Below, piece after piece: positions 1-9,398 of a stretch of DNA of 13,144 nucleotides. The position numbers were made by a program, and so were the translations under genes. Position 1 is the first letter of the stretch; every line of letters starts with the position of its first letter. This DNA is from Halocafeteria seosinensis (lineage: Eukaryota > Sar > Bigyra > Bicosoecida). The notes beneath the pieces were generated by a model, which had not been told where the DNA came from, did not search any database, and saw nothing but the letters and a program-made list of their open reading frames with translations. The DNA is taken from the NCBI GenBank assembly GCA_001687465.1, contig LVLI01001414.1, positions 1 through 13,144 on the forward strand, written 5' to 3'.

Positions 1-1
1 T

Positions 2-3000
2 GGTCCAGGGGCTGTTGATGCACTTACGGATGGTGGGCAAGAGATACTCATTATTGGCAGTAACTTTGGCCCCCAAGAAACTGGGATAGCCAACTTGGAG
101 TGGGTACGTTTCGGCCCGGATATGGCTGGTGTACCAACTCAATATGAGGCAAGAGATTGTCGCGTATTAAATCATTCTCAAATTCAATGTACTGTCCCTC
201 CGGGCAGCGGAAATCCTTTGTTCTGGCGTCTTAGTGTAGCTGGCCAGGTGAGTGAGGCATCTCCTTCGTGGGGATACCAGGCCGGCACACTAGAGTGCAT
301 GGAGAAACATACACCTCGTCCCACTCCTCTACCAGACGGCACACAACCATCTCACATCCCCACTGACTGCTCCAATCCAAAATCGGCTCGAACGAGTACA
401 GCGGGTGGTGCTCAAATTCGCGTGGTTGGTCGGAACCTTGGTTTAGATGATCCTCATGCGTCTCACGAAGTTATCTTTGGAGAAGAGATTTTTCCCGTGG
501 ACATGGCTTTTCTTAATGATCCCAACCGGCAAACGGGGGCAATCGTCCCTGGTCGTAACGGTACCACAGAACTCAAAGGGTCACTGGAAGTCTTCGTATT
601 CACAGTGCCCGCGGGTTACGGTCAGGATATTCCTTTGCAAATCATTACTCATACCGAAACAGGCGATCATTACTCTGATACAGTGAGACTGTCTTACGAC
701 CCTCCTATTATTAATGGTATTAGAGCAATGGAGACTAAAATACTGAATGGCCGCCTTCGGATGATGGAATTGAGTATACGCGGTAGCTCTCTGTGTCATC
801 CGGCAACGGTGGCACTGGATGTGGACTCGTGTCCAGGAGCGTCCGGCTACTCTACAGTTGGTCCATTCCCGGAATGTGGATGTCTTGAACTAAGCCTTAA
901 ATCTGAGGATATAGCAACCAGGAATATTGAGTTAGCGGCCGCAGAGATGGAAGACCTAGGTATTTTTGGATGGGAGACCAATGCTACTTGGCTTCGGATC
1001 ACGAGACCCGCCATAAAGTCATGGAATCATGATGGTGTGGTGGCAGAGATCCCACTTAGTCAAGGGTTGGTGCGTGCTAGCGTATCAGAACGGCAGACCT
1101 CAAGTAAACGTTACCTCCCAGAATTTCCATCATTTAGCACTGGCCAATGTGAGGAGAATCGACATCGCCTGTTTAGAACTGCTGGTTACGAAGCGGCCGA
1201 ACCAGAAATTTTAACTTTGGAAGCTCGCGACATTCAAGGGGCTGATTTGCGCATAACGGTGGGAGAGAAAGAATGCAGGAACAACACTGGTGCCTTCAAT
1301 TGTGAACCGGTCGGCGAGAACAATATTACCTTGCAATGTCAGGTAGAATGCGAGGTTCCCCCAGGTGAGGGGACCGGCAATCAGATTGTGATCGAACGCC
1401 TTGGTATGGAAACTGATAGCGACAGCTGTGTTCTGAACTACGCTCCACCTGTGATTCGAGATGTGTTCGCTAAGGTCGACTCTCGAGGAAACAAAGTAGC
1501 GACTTGGAGGAATGTTTCCGAATTGTTCGCTGCACCTGCAGAGTTTTTCGGCCGCGGGAATAATTTCCGCCAGCACAGTCCCCGTCCAAGATTCGATAAA
1601 CGCATAGTAGTGCCTACAACAGGTGGCGAAGTCATGTTACAAGGCGATAACTTTGGAACAACTCCTTTTGGAGAAGATCACGCATTCCTTGAAATGAAGG
1701 CTGATGGAACACGTCGCGAGTTCGTTCCCACAGACGCACATATATTCGACTCAACAGATTTCGATCACACGTATTCTACGCTGAATCTACCAGGAAATAC
1801 AGGGAGAGGTCACCAATTTGTAATGGATGTAGATGGGCAACAGTTGACGCACTACCTAGGAATTGATTATGAGCCTCCCGTGGTAGATCATATCGATCCA
1901 CCACGTGGTCCGACCAATGGTGGGAATCGCGTTACGATCCGAGGATCCAATTTCGGGTCATTCCAAGATCGAATCCATGTTCGCATCGGACGTCGACAAT
2001 GCCGCGACGTGGTGATTGAGCAAAAGCATGATGAAATAACCTGCATTGCTCCTGAGTATGCAGGAGTAAATCATCCCGTAATTGTGACGGTTGACGACCA
2101 AGCCAACTGTGATCCAAGTAGTTGCGATGTTCGGTACAGCTACTCTCATCCGGAAATCCACAGTATCTCGTTGAAGGATTGGAGTACAACGGGAGGAGAG
2201 TCTGTTTCCATATATGGTGCCAATTTTGGGAACGAGGGAGTCGATGGGGTTGATTTCGCACCTCAGAATAAGGCTCGTTCTCCCCATCTACTGGTAACGC
2301 TTGAACCAACTCGACCGGACAAGGACGTCCGATACACGCTACCGAACCCATTCCGCGAAGGCGACTTGTTTGTACATGGGGGCGAGATCACCCAATTTAA
2401 TCATTCCGTCATAGAGATTGTCACCCCGGAAGGGCAGGGTGGCCTTCGAAAAGTACGTGTTCACGTCGCGGGACAAAGCAGCTCTGTGGATGAAGCGCTC
2501 GAAGTGTCATACACGGCTCCAACTGTTTTCCGAGTGCTCCCAGAAACTGGACCTACCGAAGGATACCTGGTGAAACTGGAAGGAAATAACTTTGGGCGCA
2601 TTGAGAATATTCCATCATTTGAGGAGCAATCGAATGTTCTACCCCCTATCAGAAACAAAGACAACACAAACGACGGTATCGATCGGTTATTAGGGACGAA
2701 AGAAGTTGATAATGGATTAATCGTTAATGTTCGTCTTCCTGGAGGTGAACGACGACGTTGCGGCTCTGTTCTTGGCAATTTCGATAGTGTTTTTGATGAA
2801 TGGTTACAGCGTGATGAAAATGGTGAGAGACCGCCGCAACCCGAGAGTGCGTACACGCACACCAGCTTTTTCTGCAACATTATTAGTGGTTTTGGAAGGA
2901 ACATCGACCTGGAACCACAGGTAGATGGGATTGAGGGTACCCCCAAACAGTTCTCGTACAACGCACCGCTCGCAGAAGGGATGATTCCTGATCGCCCCGA

Positions 3001-5605
3001 TGCCGAAGGTCATGATGACGCATTCCTGGCGGGAGAAGACTTCGGTGCTCCAAGCTTCGGAAGTGCTGAAAATTCGCCGCAACTTTGGATAGGAGGTACG
3101 CCCTGTAAAAGCCCAGAACTTATTAGCGACCGTCGGATTGACTGTGCCATCCAACGGGATATCGTTGGGCCTAAGATTCTGAAACTATCTGTGGCTGGTT
3201 ATTCCAACCTTACTTTCCCGGCGAATGGATACGAAATTGAACCTGTCCTTGAGGATCCAACTTTGTCCCCGGGACGCAGTTTGCGGTCTGCTGAAGGTGG
3301 TCGTACGACTGAGGAGTTACAAGAAGAAGACGACTGGCTTGTGGAAATGAGATGCTTCCCCGAGTTCTATGGCCAGGTAGGCGAGCGATGCATGGCGTGT
3401 CCCCCAGGTGGAATTTGCCGTGGAGGATTCAAAGGCTGTATCAGAGTGAACGAAACGGACGGCACTTGTGTCGAATATGAGGAACCATTTGCTGCCTCCG
3501 GATGGTGGAAACAACCTGTCACCCCTGGAGACTCGAAGCATTGCCCGGAAGAGAGACGTAAACGGCCATCTATTGTGCAAGACCGCTGCCCTCATTTCAT
3601 CGCATGTCAACCAAAGGAGGCCTGCGACACGAACAATACCTGCGCGACTGGGTATACTGGCGAGAGATGTAGTGAGTGTGTTGCTGGCAAGTATTATCGC
3701 CGAGGTGGTTTATGCGTCCCTTGTCCTTCCAACGCATGGGTTTTTGTGGTTCTCTTCGTTCTCCTGGTAATTGGAGTGGCTGTTGGCGGATACATCGTTC
3801 ATAAGTACAAGTTTAATATTTCGTTTGTTACAATCGGGGTGGATTACTTTCAAGTTTTGGCTATGTTTGCCAACTCCCGTGTTGCCTGGCCGAGTTTCCT
3901 TCGGGAACTATTTTGGATTATGAACATTTTTAATCTGAACATTGAGGTGACTGCTCCCGAATGTGCGATGCCCACCGTATCTTATGAAGTGAGGTGGTTT
4001 GCAACGATGCTGTTACCCGTGGCAGTAGGGACTCTTCTGTTGTTGATCCACATCTGTCTTTACGTGTATCATCGTTGGATTCTGCGGTGGGGGTCAAGTC
4101 AACGAAACCAGCATGCTTCAATCCTTATTGGGGTACTTTTCTTGATGTTCTACTTCCTCTACTTGTACCTCACGCGAACGATTTTCGAGGTATTCAATTG
4201 CAATCCGACAGATCCCCCGGATGATTGGGGTCCTGGATATATGCAAGCCACGGTTGCCCCGTGCTTCAAGGAAGGGGGGGTACATTTGCGGTTGTTTCCA
4301 TTTGCTATCTTGTTCGCATGCGTGTACACACTCGGTTATCCGCTCTTCGTCGGTATCTTATTGCGTCGAAACAAGCATGTCGTGAAGACGGATCAATTGC
4401 TGCGCTGTTTGGGAATCGGTGAAACCAAGTCGACCAACCCGTACTTGTCTTTCCGACGAAAATTCCATAGAATGTATTACCACTTCAAGCCTGGAAAGTG
4501 GTACTGGATTCTTCTGATCATATCGAGGAAGTTTGGTGTCGCAATCACTTCGTTGATGTTTCGACGCACTCCTTCCTTCCAGTTAGCAGTTGCCCTTGTG
4601 GTTCTGTTCCTGGCGTTTGCGCTGCATATTCACTATCAACCTTACATGAGCATGGCGGGGCGGAAAGAAGTGCTTCTACATCATAACAACAAAGTTAACA
4701 AAGGGAGTACGAAGCATTTGAACATTAAGCAAATGTATGAAAGTGCCGAAAAAGCTGCACAATCCCGTCGGGAAGGAAAATCGGAGAACATGGACAAGAT
4801 CCTCCGCGAAAAGCAAGCCAGATCTGCAAATTTCGTGTTTAACTACAATACAGTGGAGTCGGTTCTTCTGGCATCTGCTGTCTTTGTGGCACTCGGTGGG
4901 ATCATGTTTCAGAGTAGCCGTTTCGATAATGGTGACGGCGAAGCACAGCGAAATGCTTTGGCAATTGCTATTGGTATTGTCATTGCGGCGAGTGTACTGT
5001 ATTTCTTCGTAGTGTTCGTCGCCGAACTAGGTGCGACATGCAACGTGTCAACGATAACAAGATTATGCGAGTCGAAGAGAAGCAGGCAAGAGGACACCAG
5101 CGTCGGTACTGAATCCAAGCAAGGGGCCGAAATGAATTACAATCCTATGGCGCTAAAGCAGCAAGCGTCAACAAAGTCAGTTAACGAACTTGTTGCAGAG
5201 GAGGCACCACCTGGAAAAGAAAAATGGGAACGTGTGAGATCTTACATCCTAGAAGTGAGAGAGCAAGCCGAGAAACTTCGGGATGAAGTTGACAACCCAA
5301 AACCGGAGGACAACGCTCCTGAAGCGAAATCGGAGAGGACAGTAGAAAGTATGCCCCAAATGACGTCTCAACAGGTGGTTTCCGCCTCCACTCCCGAAGC
5401 GGGGTCATCGAAGGTAGAAGAGCCTAGTTTGGTGCAGAATCCTCTTTCCACTGACGCCCGACATACCAGCAACACACGAGTAGTTGCTACCGACGATTCT
5501 GAATCTGACGCGTCTTCTACGAAAAACCTGCTTGAGGGAGACCATGAACAAGAAGCTAGTGAAACAAAGATGTCGAAGCATGTATCGCCCTTATACGATT
5601 CGTAG
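2..5605 (+). CDS. Giant TIG-repeat, Cys-rich, multi-transmembrane surface protein (5' end outside window)
   Basis: The frame is open from base 2 to a TAG at 5603-5605, giving 1867 codons; the true start lies upstream of the window. Seen: about seven to eight IPT/TIG-type repeats fill residues 1-1085, each with the hallmark of a P-x-I/V segment, GG, then (I/V)xGxNFG (for example at nt 50-75, 1620-1660, 1900-1960, 2190-2235, 2560-2600). A Cys-rich stalk follows (residues about 1116-1243, nt 3347-3730), EGF/ephrin-receptor-like. Then come about nine hydrophobic helices: residues ~1246-1266, a likely amphipathic one ~1275-1297, 1332-1358, 1371-1390, 1431-1454, 1501-1521, 1526-1544, 1619-1637 and 1652-1677. 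A charged tail of about 190 residues ends the protein. Inference: a plasma-membrane adhesin, sensor or channel-like receptor with an extracellular TIG rod. Substrate and partners are unknown. No intron is needed anywhere in 5.6 kb. It is followed by degenerate DNA, not by an operon-like neighbour. Confidence 0.93.
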   Translation, partial: GPGAVDALTDGGQEILIIGSNFGPQETGIANLEWVRFGPDMAGVPTQYEARDCRVLNHSQIQCTVPPGSGNPLFWRLSVAGQVSEASPSWGYQAGTLECMEKHTPRPTPLPDGTQPSHIPTDCSNPKSARTSTAGGAQIRVVGRNLGLDDPHASHEVIFGEEIFPVDMAFLNDPNRQTGAIVPGRNGTTELKGSLEVFVFTVPAGYGQDIPLQIITHTETGDHYSDTVRLSYDPPIINGIRAMETKILNGRLRMMELSIRGSSLCHPATVALDVDSCPGASGYSTVGPFPECGCLELSLKSEDIATRNIELAAAEMEDLGIFGWETNATWLRITRPAIKSWNHDGVVAEIPLSQGLVRASVSERQTSSKRYLPEFPSFSTGQCEENRHRLFRTAGYEAAEPEILTLEARDIQGADLRITVGEKECRNNTGAFNCEPVGENNITLQCQVECEVPPGEGTGNQIVIERLGMETDSDSCVLNYAPPVIRDVFAKVDSRGNKVATWRNVSELFAAPAEFFGRGNNFRQHSPRPRFDKRIVVPTTGGEVMLQGDNFGTTPFGEDHAFLEMKADGTRREFVPTDAHIFDSTDFDHTYSTLNLPGNTGRGHQFVMDVDGQQLTHYLGIDYEPPVVDHIDPPRGPTNGGNRVTIRGSNFGSFQDRIHVRIGRRQCRDVVIEQKHDEITCIAPEYAGVNHPVIVTVDDQANCDPSSCDVRYSYSHPEIHSISLKDWSTTGGESVSIYGANFGNEGVDGVDFAPQNKARSPHLLVTLEPTRPDKDVRYTLPNPFREGDLFVHGGEITQFNHSVIEIVTPEGQGGLRKVRVHVAGQSSSVDEALEVSYTAPTVFRVLPETGPTEGYLVKLEGNNFGRIENIPSFEEQSNVLPPIRNKDNTNDGIDRLLGTKEVDNGLIVNVRLPGGERRRCGSVLGNFDSVFDEWLQRDENGERPPQPESAYTHTSFFCNIISGFGRNIDLEPQVDGIEGTPKQFSYNAPLAEGMIPDRPDAEGHDDAFLAGEDFGAPSFGSAENSPQLWIGGTPCKSPELISDRRIDCAIQRDIVGPKILKLSVAGYSNLTFPANGYEIEPVLEDPTLSPGRSLRSAEGGRTTEELQEEDDWLVEMRCFPEFYGQVGERCMACPPGGICRGGFKGCIRVNETDGTCVEYEEPFAASGWWKQPVTPGDSKHCPEERRKRPSIVQDRCPHFIACQPKEACDTNNTCATGYTGERCSECVAGKYYRRGGLCVPCPSNAWVFVVLFVLLVIGVAVGGYIVHKYKFNISFVTIGVDYFQVLAMFANSRVAWPSFLRELFWIMNIFNLNIEVTAPECAMPTVSYEVRWFATMLLPVAVGTLLLLIHICLYVYHRWILRWGSSQRNQHASILIGVLFLMFYFLYLYLTRTIFEVFNCNPTDPPDDWGPGYMQATVAPCFKEGGVHLRLFPFAILFACVYTLGYPLFVGILLRRNKHVVKTDQLLRCLGIGETKSTNPYLSFRRKFHRMYYHFKPGKWYWILLIISRKFGVAITSLMFRRTPSFQLAVALVVLFLAFALHIHYQPYMSMAGRKEVLLHHNNKVNKGSTKHLNIKQMYESAEKAAQSRREGKSENMDKILREKQARSANFVFNYNTVESVLLASAVFVALGGIMFQSSRFDNGDGEAQRNALAIAIGIVIAASVLYFFVVFVAELGATCNVSTITRLCESKRSRQEDTSVGTESKQGAEMNYNPMALKQQASTKSVNELVAEEAPPGKEKWERVRSYILEVREQAEKLRDEVDNPKPEDNAPEAKSERTVESMPQMTSQQVVSASTPEAGSSKVEEPSLVQNPLSTDARHTSNTRVVATDDSESDASSTKNLLEGDHEQEASETKMSKHVSPLYDS
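3737..5032 (+). other. Multi-spanning membrane module of gene 1
   Basis: This segment holds the membrane part of the protein. After the first helix (from nt 3737) comes a motif with FQVLAMF, then a WP pair, then an N-rich stretch ending in a PEC tripeptide (nt 3850-3965), followed by long aliphatic helices. A similar order (Cys-rich stalk, helix, FQ..., WP..., PEC, helices) is, to my knowledge, common at the C-terminus of large protist surface proteins, some annotated as TRP-like. A long polar loop, rich in Lys and Ala and probably cytoplasmic, separates the last two helices (nt 4640-4850); it is this loop and the helix before it that recur as a broken copy at 10588-10786. Helix boundaries are judged by eye. 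Confidence 0.75.
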
Positions 5606-6425
5606 TTTCTGCCCATTCATTGAGTAGTAGTGGACGTGGAGCTGGCACTTCTTGCGAGAATGGTGTTGCTTGTGGCCATGTGGGTCGTTGTCTTTACCAC
5701 TGGTAGTGGAGGATGCAGATGAAACTGTAAGACAGAGAATTCGTTTGGACCCACCGTAGCCCAAATCTGCTCGAACCATTAGAGAGTTGACCGTTGTTCG
5801 TAGATAAGCCACCAGAGCTCCCTTCGTCAACGTCGACAGACTCGGTGCGTCCTACCATATGGCAAGCTGTTCATCGCAGACGTAATATTCCACGTGAATG
5901 TAATGCACATTCTGTGACGCTTCTCTATTTATCCCTCCAATAAAATCGCCGGCGGTAAATTCCTCAACGTCCTCAGAGGCGGAGCAGTTTGAAACGACAA
6001 CCATGCCCTGAGTACCCTCCTCCGCTCTGCCCGCAGCTCGGCTCATAATCATTCCAATACTGTAACAGTCCTCAACGCGGACTCATCCGCCGTCGGCAGC
6101 TGTATCTAAGCCTGTATACCTGTAATTTCACCGTTTTGCGTCCCCTTAATATTGCCGGTGGAATAACACTCCCTTATCCCAACGAATCCTCCCTTAGAAC
6201 CTGCCAACGCATTCAGGATTCCTCTACTTCTGTCTCCTTAAATTCCTCGGTGGAATACGATCCACCATCAGCGAATTCGTCAATCATGTTGTATTCAGAG
6301 AAATCCACAATAACTCCTGACAGGAGCCCGCCGGTCAGGAAGTTGGCGCTGTGGCAGGGCCTCTCCGTGCGTTTATCAAGGTAGTTTGTTCATCGCAGCT
6401 CTGGTTCTCAAATGTACCAGTACCG
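5591..6425 (-). pseudogene. Decayed GLUG-like repeat protein remnant
   Basis: Several protein-like stretches lie end to end on the minus strand but in different frames. From 6425 down: a frame with SCDEQ (tgc at 6397), then a frame with TGGLLSG and SYSTEEFKE (6356-6234), then one with GGFVG and CYSTGNIKG (6168-6142, closed by TAG at 6106-6108), then one with EEFTAGDFIGG (5965-5933) and VCDEQ (5878). The last frame has an in-frame TAG at 5852-5854 and then stays open to 5591, overlapping the end of gene 1 on the other strand. The pattern C/S-Y-S-T-G-x-I-x-G with flanking GG(F/L)VG resembles the GLUG repeat of surface proteins. The three units share sequence at the DNA level, which supports real descent. 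At least three frameshifts and one nonsense codon make it a pseudogene. Family call uncertain; the part below 5850 may be chance. Confidence 0.4.
5868..6398. repeat. 12-base direct repeat within the GLUG-like remnant
   Basis: The 12-mer tgttcatcgcag occurs at 5868-5879 and again at 6387-6398. On the minus strand both encode the same Cys-Asp-Glu-Gln residues, so this is best read as two copies of a protein module, not as an insertion-site duplication. Confidence 0.4.
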
Positions 6426-7049
6426 GCAGCACAGGAAATTGCAATTGATTTTTTCCCACTCTACGGATAAGCTAACGGAAGTTCTTCTGTTAGAAGGAAA
6501 GGCTCGCAGGGGCTGGGCTCCTCCGTTTTCACTCGTAAAGCAACAAGAAAGGGAAAAACGCTTCGGTTTTATCAGTACGAGCATACGTCTATCCCTCTGA
6601 GGCGTAAAAACCAATGTGTATTGCGGTAGCAAACATGTTAAGCGGATAAGTTGAGATAGTGTTGCAGAATATTCAGTTCTTCGGCGTCTCCACGACCTCC
6701 CAACTCGTTGCGAGTCGCTCCCAAGGTGTAGTGACCAGTGGTGAAAATGGTTCTTCGGTTTCATCCGCAAAGAAACAGAAAAGAAAACAGCTTTGGTTTC
6801 AACAAATGACCATACATCCACCCAACGCAAAGCGTAAATCATATTATGTACATTTGTACTGAGCCACTGATCACTTGCTCAATTGTCGTAATACTGATGA
6901 AAACATTGAGAGAAGTCGCCACCGCAGTTTCCATCTGCCGAGCTAGCTAAGAGCCCTGAGTCGCATAGTGGGATCCAGACAATACCAAGGATAAATTTGG
7001 TGGGATGATGTTGCGCTTTTATGACCGCGTATACTTTTAAGAAGGATTC
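6426..7049. other. About 620 bases with no recognisable gene
   Basis: Open frames exist on both strands (the longest on the minus strand, 6408-6842), but their translations have no low-complexity, domain or conserved-motif pattern and no neighbouring frame continues them. No RNA gene, terminal repeat or tandem repeat was seen. One end of the decayed transposon to the right could lie here, but no matching inverted terminal repeat was found by eye. Confidence 0.5.
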
Positions 7050-8418
7050 CTATCCTCTAATGCCTAACCCAGCAGCATTTAATCCTTTTTCTGGTCGCTG
7101 GTCTGTGCTTATTCTCGGTGCTGCTTGTCGGAATCGTCTCCGAATAAGATCGGGGTCTATGCCAGATAATGTTATATCGCTCCGGAAAAAGAACAGGACT
7201 TGAGCTCCCCGGATGGTTTCGGGATAGCCTTTACATTCTCCTTTCAATCGGTCCGCAACCGATACCTTCCTCCGAAAAATCTTCCCCCAAATCGACGGGT
7301 AACGGGAATACTTGTGTCCGAGAGCTGCGGGAATCGATTCTTCAATGATGCGCTTTGCGGTTTGAACGGTCATATCGAAGGGAAAGTTGAACCGATCAAA
7401 CTGATCCATTGAACGTGCTGCGGCAGAAGAAGAGACTGCTGTTACATTGCGGGAATCAGAGACCGACTCTGAGACTCCGCTCCCGGCGTTCTCTCCGATA
7501 TCCTCCTGATTAGCATGCGCAATCTCCGTCACATCGCGGAGCTGATGTGTCACTTCCTCCAAATGCTTTTCAAACCTTTCCATCCTTTCCGCCTGAGCAA
7601 ACTGACCGTCTGAGCCTTCCGGGGCTGGGAGTTGCTGCTGAGCGCTTGACCCCCCAACAATATTCACACCATTGTTTTGATTCTTCTCAGCCATCTCTTT
7701 CGCGCTTCTTGCTTCTGCACGCACGACGTCAAGTTCCCCTCTGAGCGCATCCAATTAATGTTTTGGAGCATGTCCCTTCTCCATTAAATTAAGCTTCTGT
7801 TCAAGACGTTCAAGTCTTTCGCTTGAATCGGCTACTTGCCCTCGGCCGTCACTAAGAGACTTGGCAGATGTACTCCCGCTTCCTACATTGTCGGAACCAA
7901 CGGCTTCATAGCGGTATCGTGCAAGAGCTTGGTGAATTAAATGCCGGTCATAGTCCAGCGAGTTTAATAACTGCATCGCCGTAAAGTCTTCTGGACCTAT
8001 ATCCCCTCGCATACATACTTTTACAATTGACATTCCACAAGCAAGTCCTTCTTCCTCATATACATTCGCGGGTAGATCCGACATGATGCGATCACGGATT
8101 CGTCGCAAATATCCCGAGGTTTTTTTGTGGGGTCCAGTGCATCAATGTGATTTTTCAATCCCAACGTAATATTCCGCGTCACATGCTCGACTAGCCGCAT
8201 AATTTCGGTGTGAGTGGGTGCCACTGATAGCAAGTTGTTCATAGCCTGAGTGACATCCAAGTTCACATAACTTTTCATCACAACATGCAATGCGCCACTA
8301 ATCTGGCTTGCAATTGGAACATTTTGAAGCAATCCATTCAGTAAATAGGTAACCATCGATTTCTTCTTGCTGTTTGTGTCGATAGCAACATCACCCGACG
8401 CCGCAGACTCATCGCTGC
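7050..8418 (-). pseudogene. Unknown coiled-coil protein, broken by a frameshift and a stop
   Basis: Reading down from about 8416, one frame gives a sequence with GDVAIDTN and a helical Leu/Val-rich segment (MVTYLLNGLLQN at 8356). At a run of seven A on the minus strand (8120-8126) the frame is lost; one extra A would join it to the next frame, which runs from about 8115 to a TAA at 7755-7757. The same frame then continues without another stop to 7050. Heptad-like segments RLERLEQKLNLMEK (about 7830-7780) and RMERFEKHLEEV (about 7590-7540) suggest coiled coils. A block at about 7395-7110 (FDMTVQTAKRIIEES, then a W-x-K-I-F-R-R-K stretch) looks globular. About 450 residues in all. I do not recognise the family. 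It could be a second protein of the adjacent transposon or an independent gene; the A7 shift could also be a sequencing error, the TAA less easily. Confidence 0.5.
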
Positions 8419-9398
8419 GATGAAGTAGTCATACACGATTGAATTCAGTACGACATAGAAGGGGTGCAGCTTTGAATCCGTTTGGATATATGCCAACTGC
8501 GTCAATGTCCTTTTATGAACACTCTAGCATTATCTCTTCAATTCCTATAACGTCATCCTCCAACGAAGTGTTCATACGGTAACTGCAGGCGCCCTGAGGG
8601 AACAAAGCTCGTGCTTTACAAATCCCTTGGCGCTTGACCATGTTGCTTGCTGATCCAGTCACACTATTCGCAAAGGAGCTTCCCACAAAGACCTGTCGGG
8701 GAAGCCTCTTAAAGGACCAATACAATGACGATTTCTGCCGTAGGAATGCAGAAATGACCAATGTTCCCTCGCCAAGTTTTCTTTGCAGAGGGCATAGAAT
8801 GCTTCCCAATGTTCGTCATTAACTTGGAGATCTATGGAGGGTATTGATTCCCAGAGCAGAGTTTTGGCTCTCACTATCTTCGCCTTATCCTTGAAATGAC
8901 GGAGCCAATCCCACTACGATTGGAACATGTGGAAGCCACAGCCTCTATGGTGCGTCCGAGGTAGCGATCTTCGAACGGCTTTCCGGAAGCCTTTCGCATC
9001 ATCCGTGAAGATTATACGAAAGCCATTGTCCTCGAAAAGGCCCACCACAAGTTGCAGTATAGGAGACGCAATCGTCGAAGACTGACCAAAGGTTATCGCT
9101 TGAATTCGAAAATGAATGTCACTTGAAATTTGCAGTTCTTACAAGAACCAGCTCTAACATCTTGTTTTACAGCCTCGTCTGGTTCAATTGCCCGCTCCTT
9201 GGTCTCCACTCGAAGGCAATCTACGGTATGCTCATCAGGTATCAAAGTATGTACATAGCGCTGTTCGATTTTGCACTTGTTGGGCTTCGTGCTACGTGTA
9301 CGATACAAGTGGAGAATGTAACACCCTGGCTTTCTGCCGACGATACGGCTGTACACCACCACGGCTATAGGTCCGGTGCTTATACATCCGTAGCGCAA
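8403..9398 (-). pseudogene. MULE-like transposase remnant
   Basis: MULE transposases cut and paste DNA with a DDE catalytic triad and have a C-x-x-H motif between the second D and the E. Here the minus-strand frame from 9117 contains IIFTDDAKGFRKAV (about 9030) followed by a CGFH motif after PRTHHRG (about 8940), which fits the second catalytic Asp and the CxxH. An in-frame TAG follows at 8914-8916. Downstream, YWSFKRLPRQVF and SNMVKRQG (about 8730-8640) fit the W..-S...N..K segment of these enzymes. Further down HPFYVVLNSIVYD (about 8460) resembles the C-terminal helix. Frames change near 9100, 8775, 8515 and 8415. Upstream (9398-9110) a Cys/His-containing stretch (KCKIEQRYVH, then DEHTVDC, then CKNC) resembles the zinc-binding N-terminus of MULEs. 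The first catalytic Asp was not found. The copy cannot make an active enzyme as it stands. Confidence 0.6.

Noticed and set aside
1932-2961. Long minus-strand open frames at 1932-2351 and 2461-2961
   Set aside because: They lie antisense inside the TIG repeats of gene 1, which has domain-level support; their translations show no motif.
5939-5944. AATAAA as polyadenylation signal of gene 1
   Set aside because: It lies 334 bases after the stop and inside the GLUG-like remnant, with no supporting downstream element; such a hexamer is common by chance.
6311-6340. Short palindrome (6-base arms) and a nested 7-base inverted repeat
   Set aside because: Too short to be a terminal repeat or a convincing RNA hairpin, and it lies within former coding sequence.
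6408-6842. 144-codon minus-strand open frame
   Set aside because: No recognisable motif, odd composition and no continuation in neighbouring frames; it is treated as chance.
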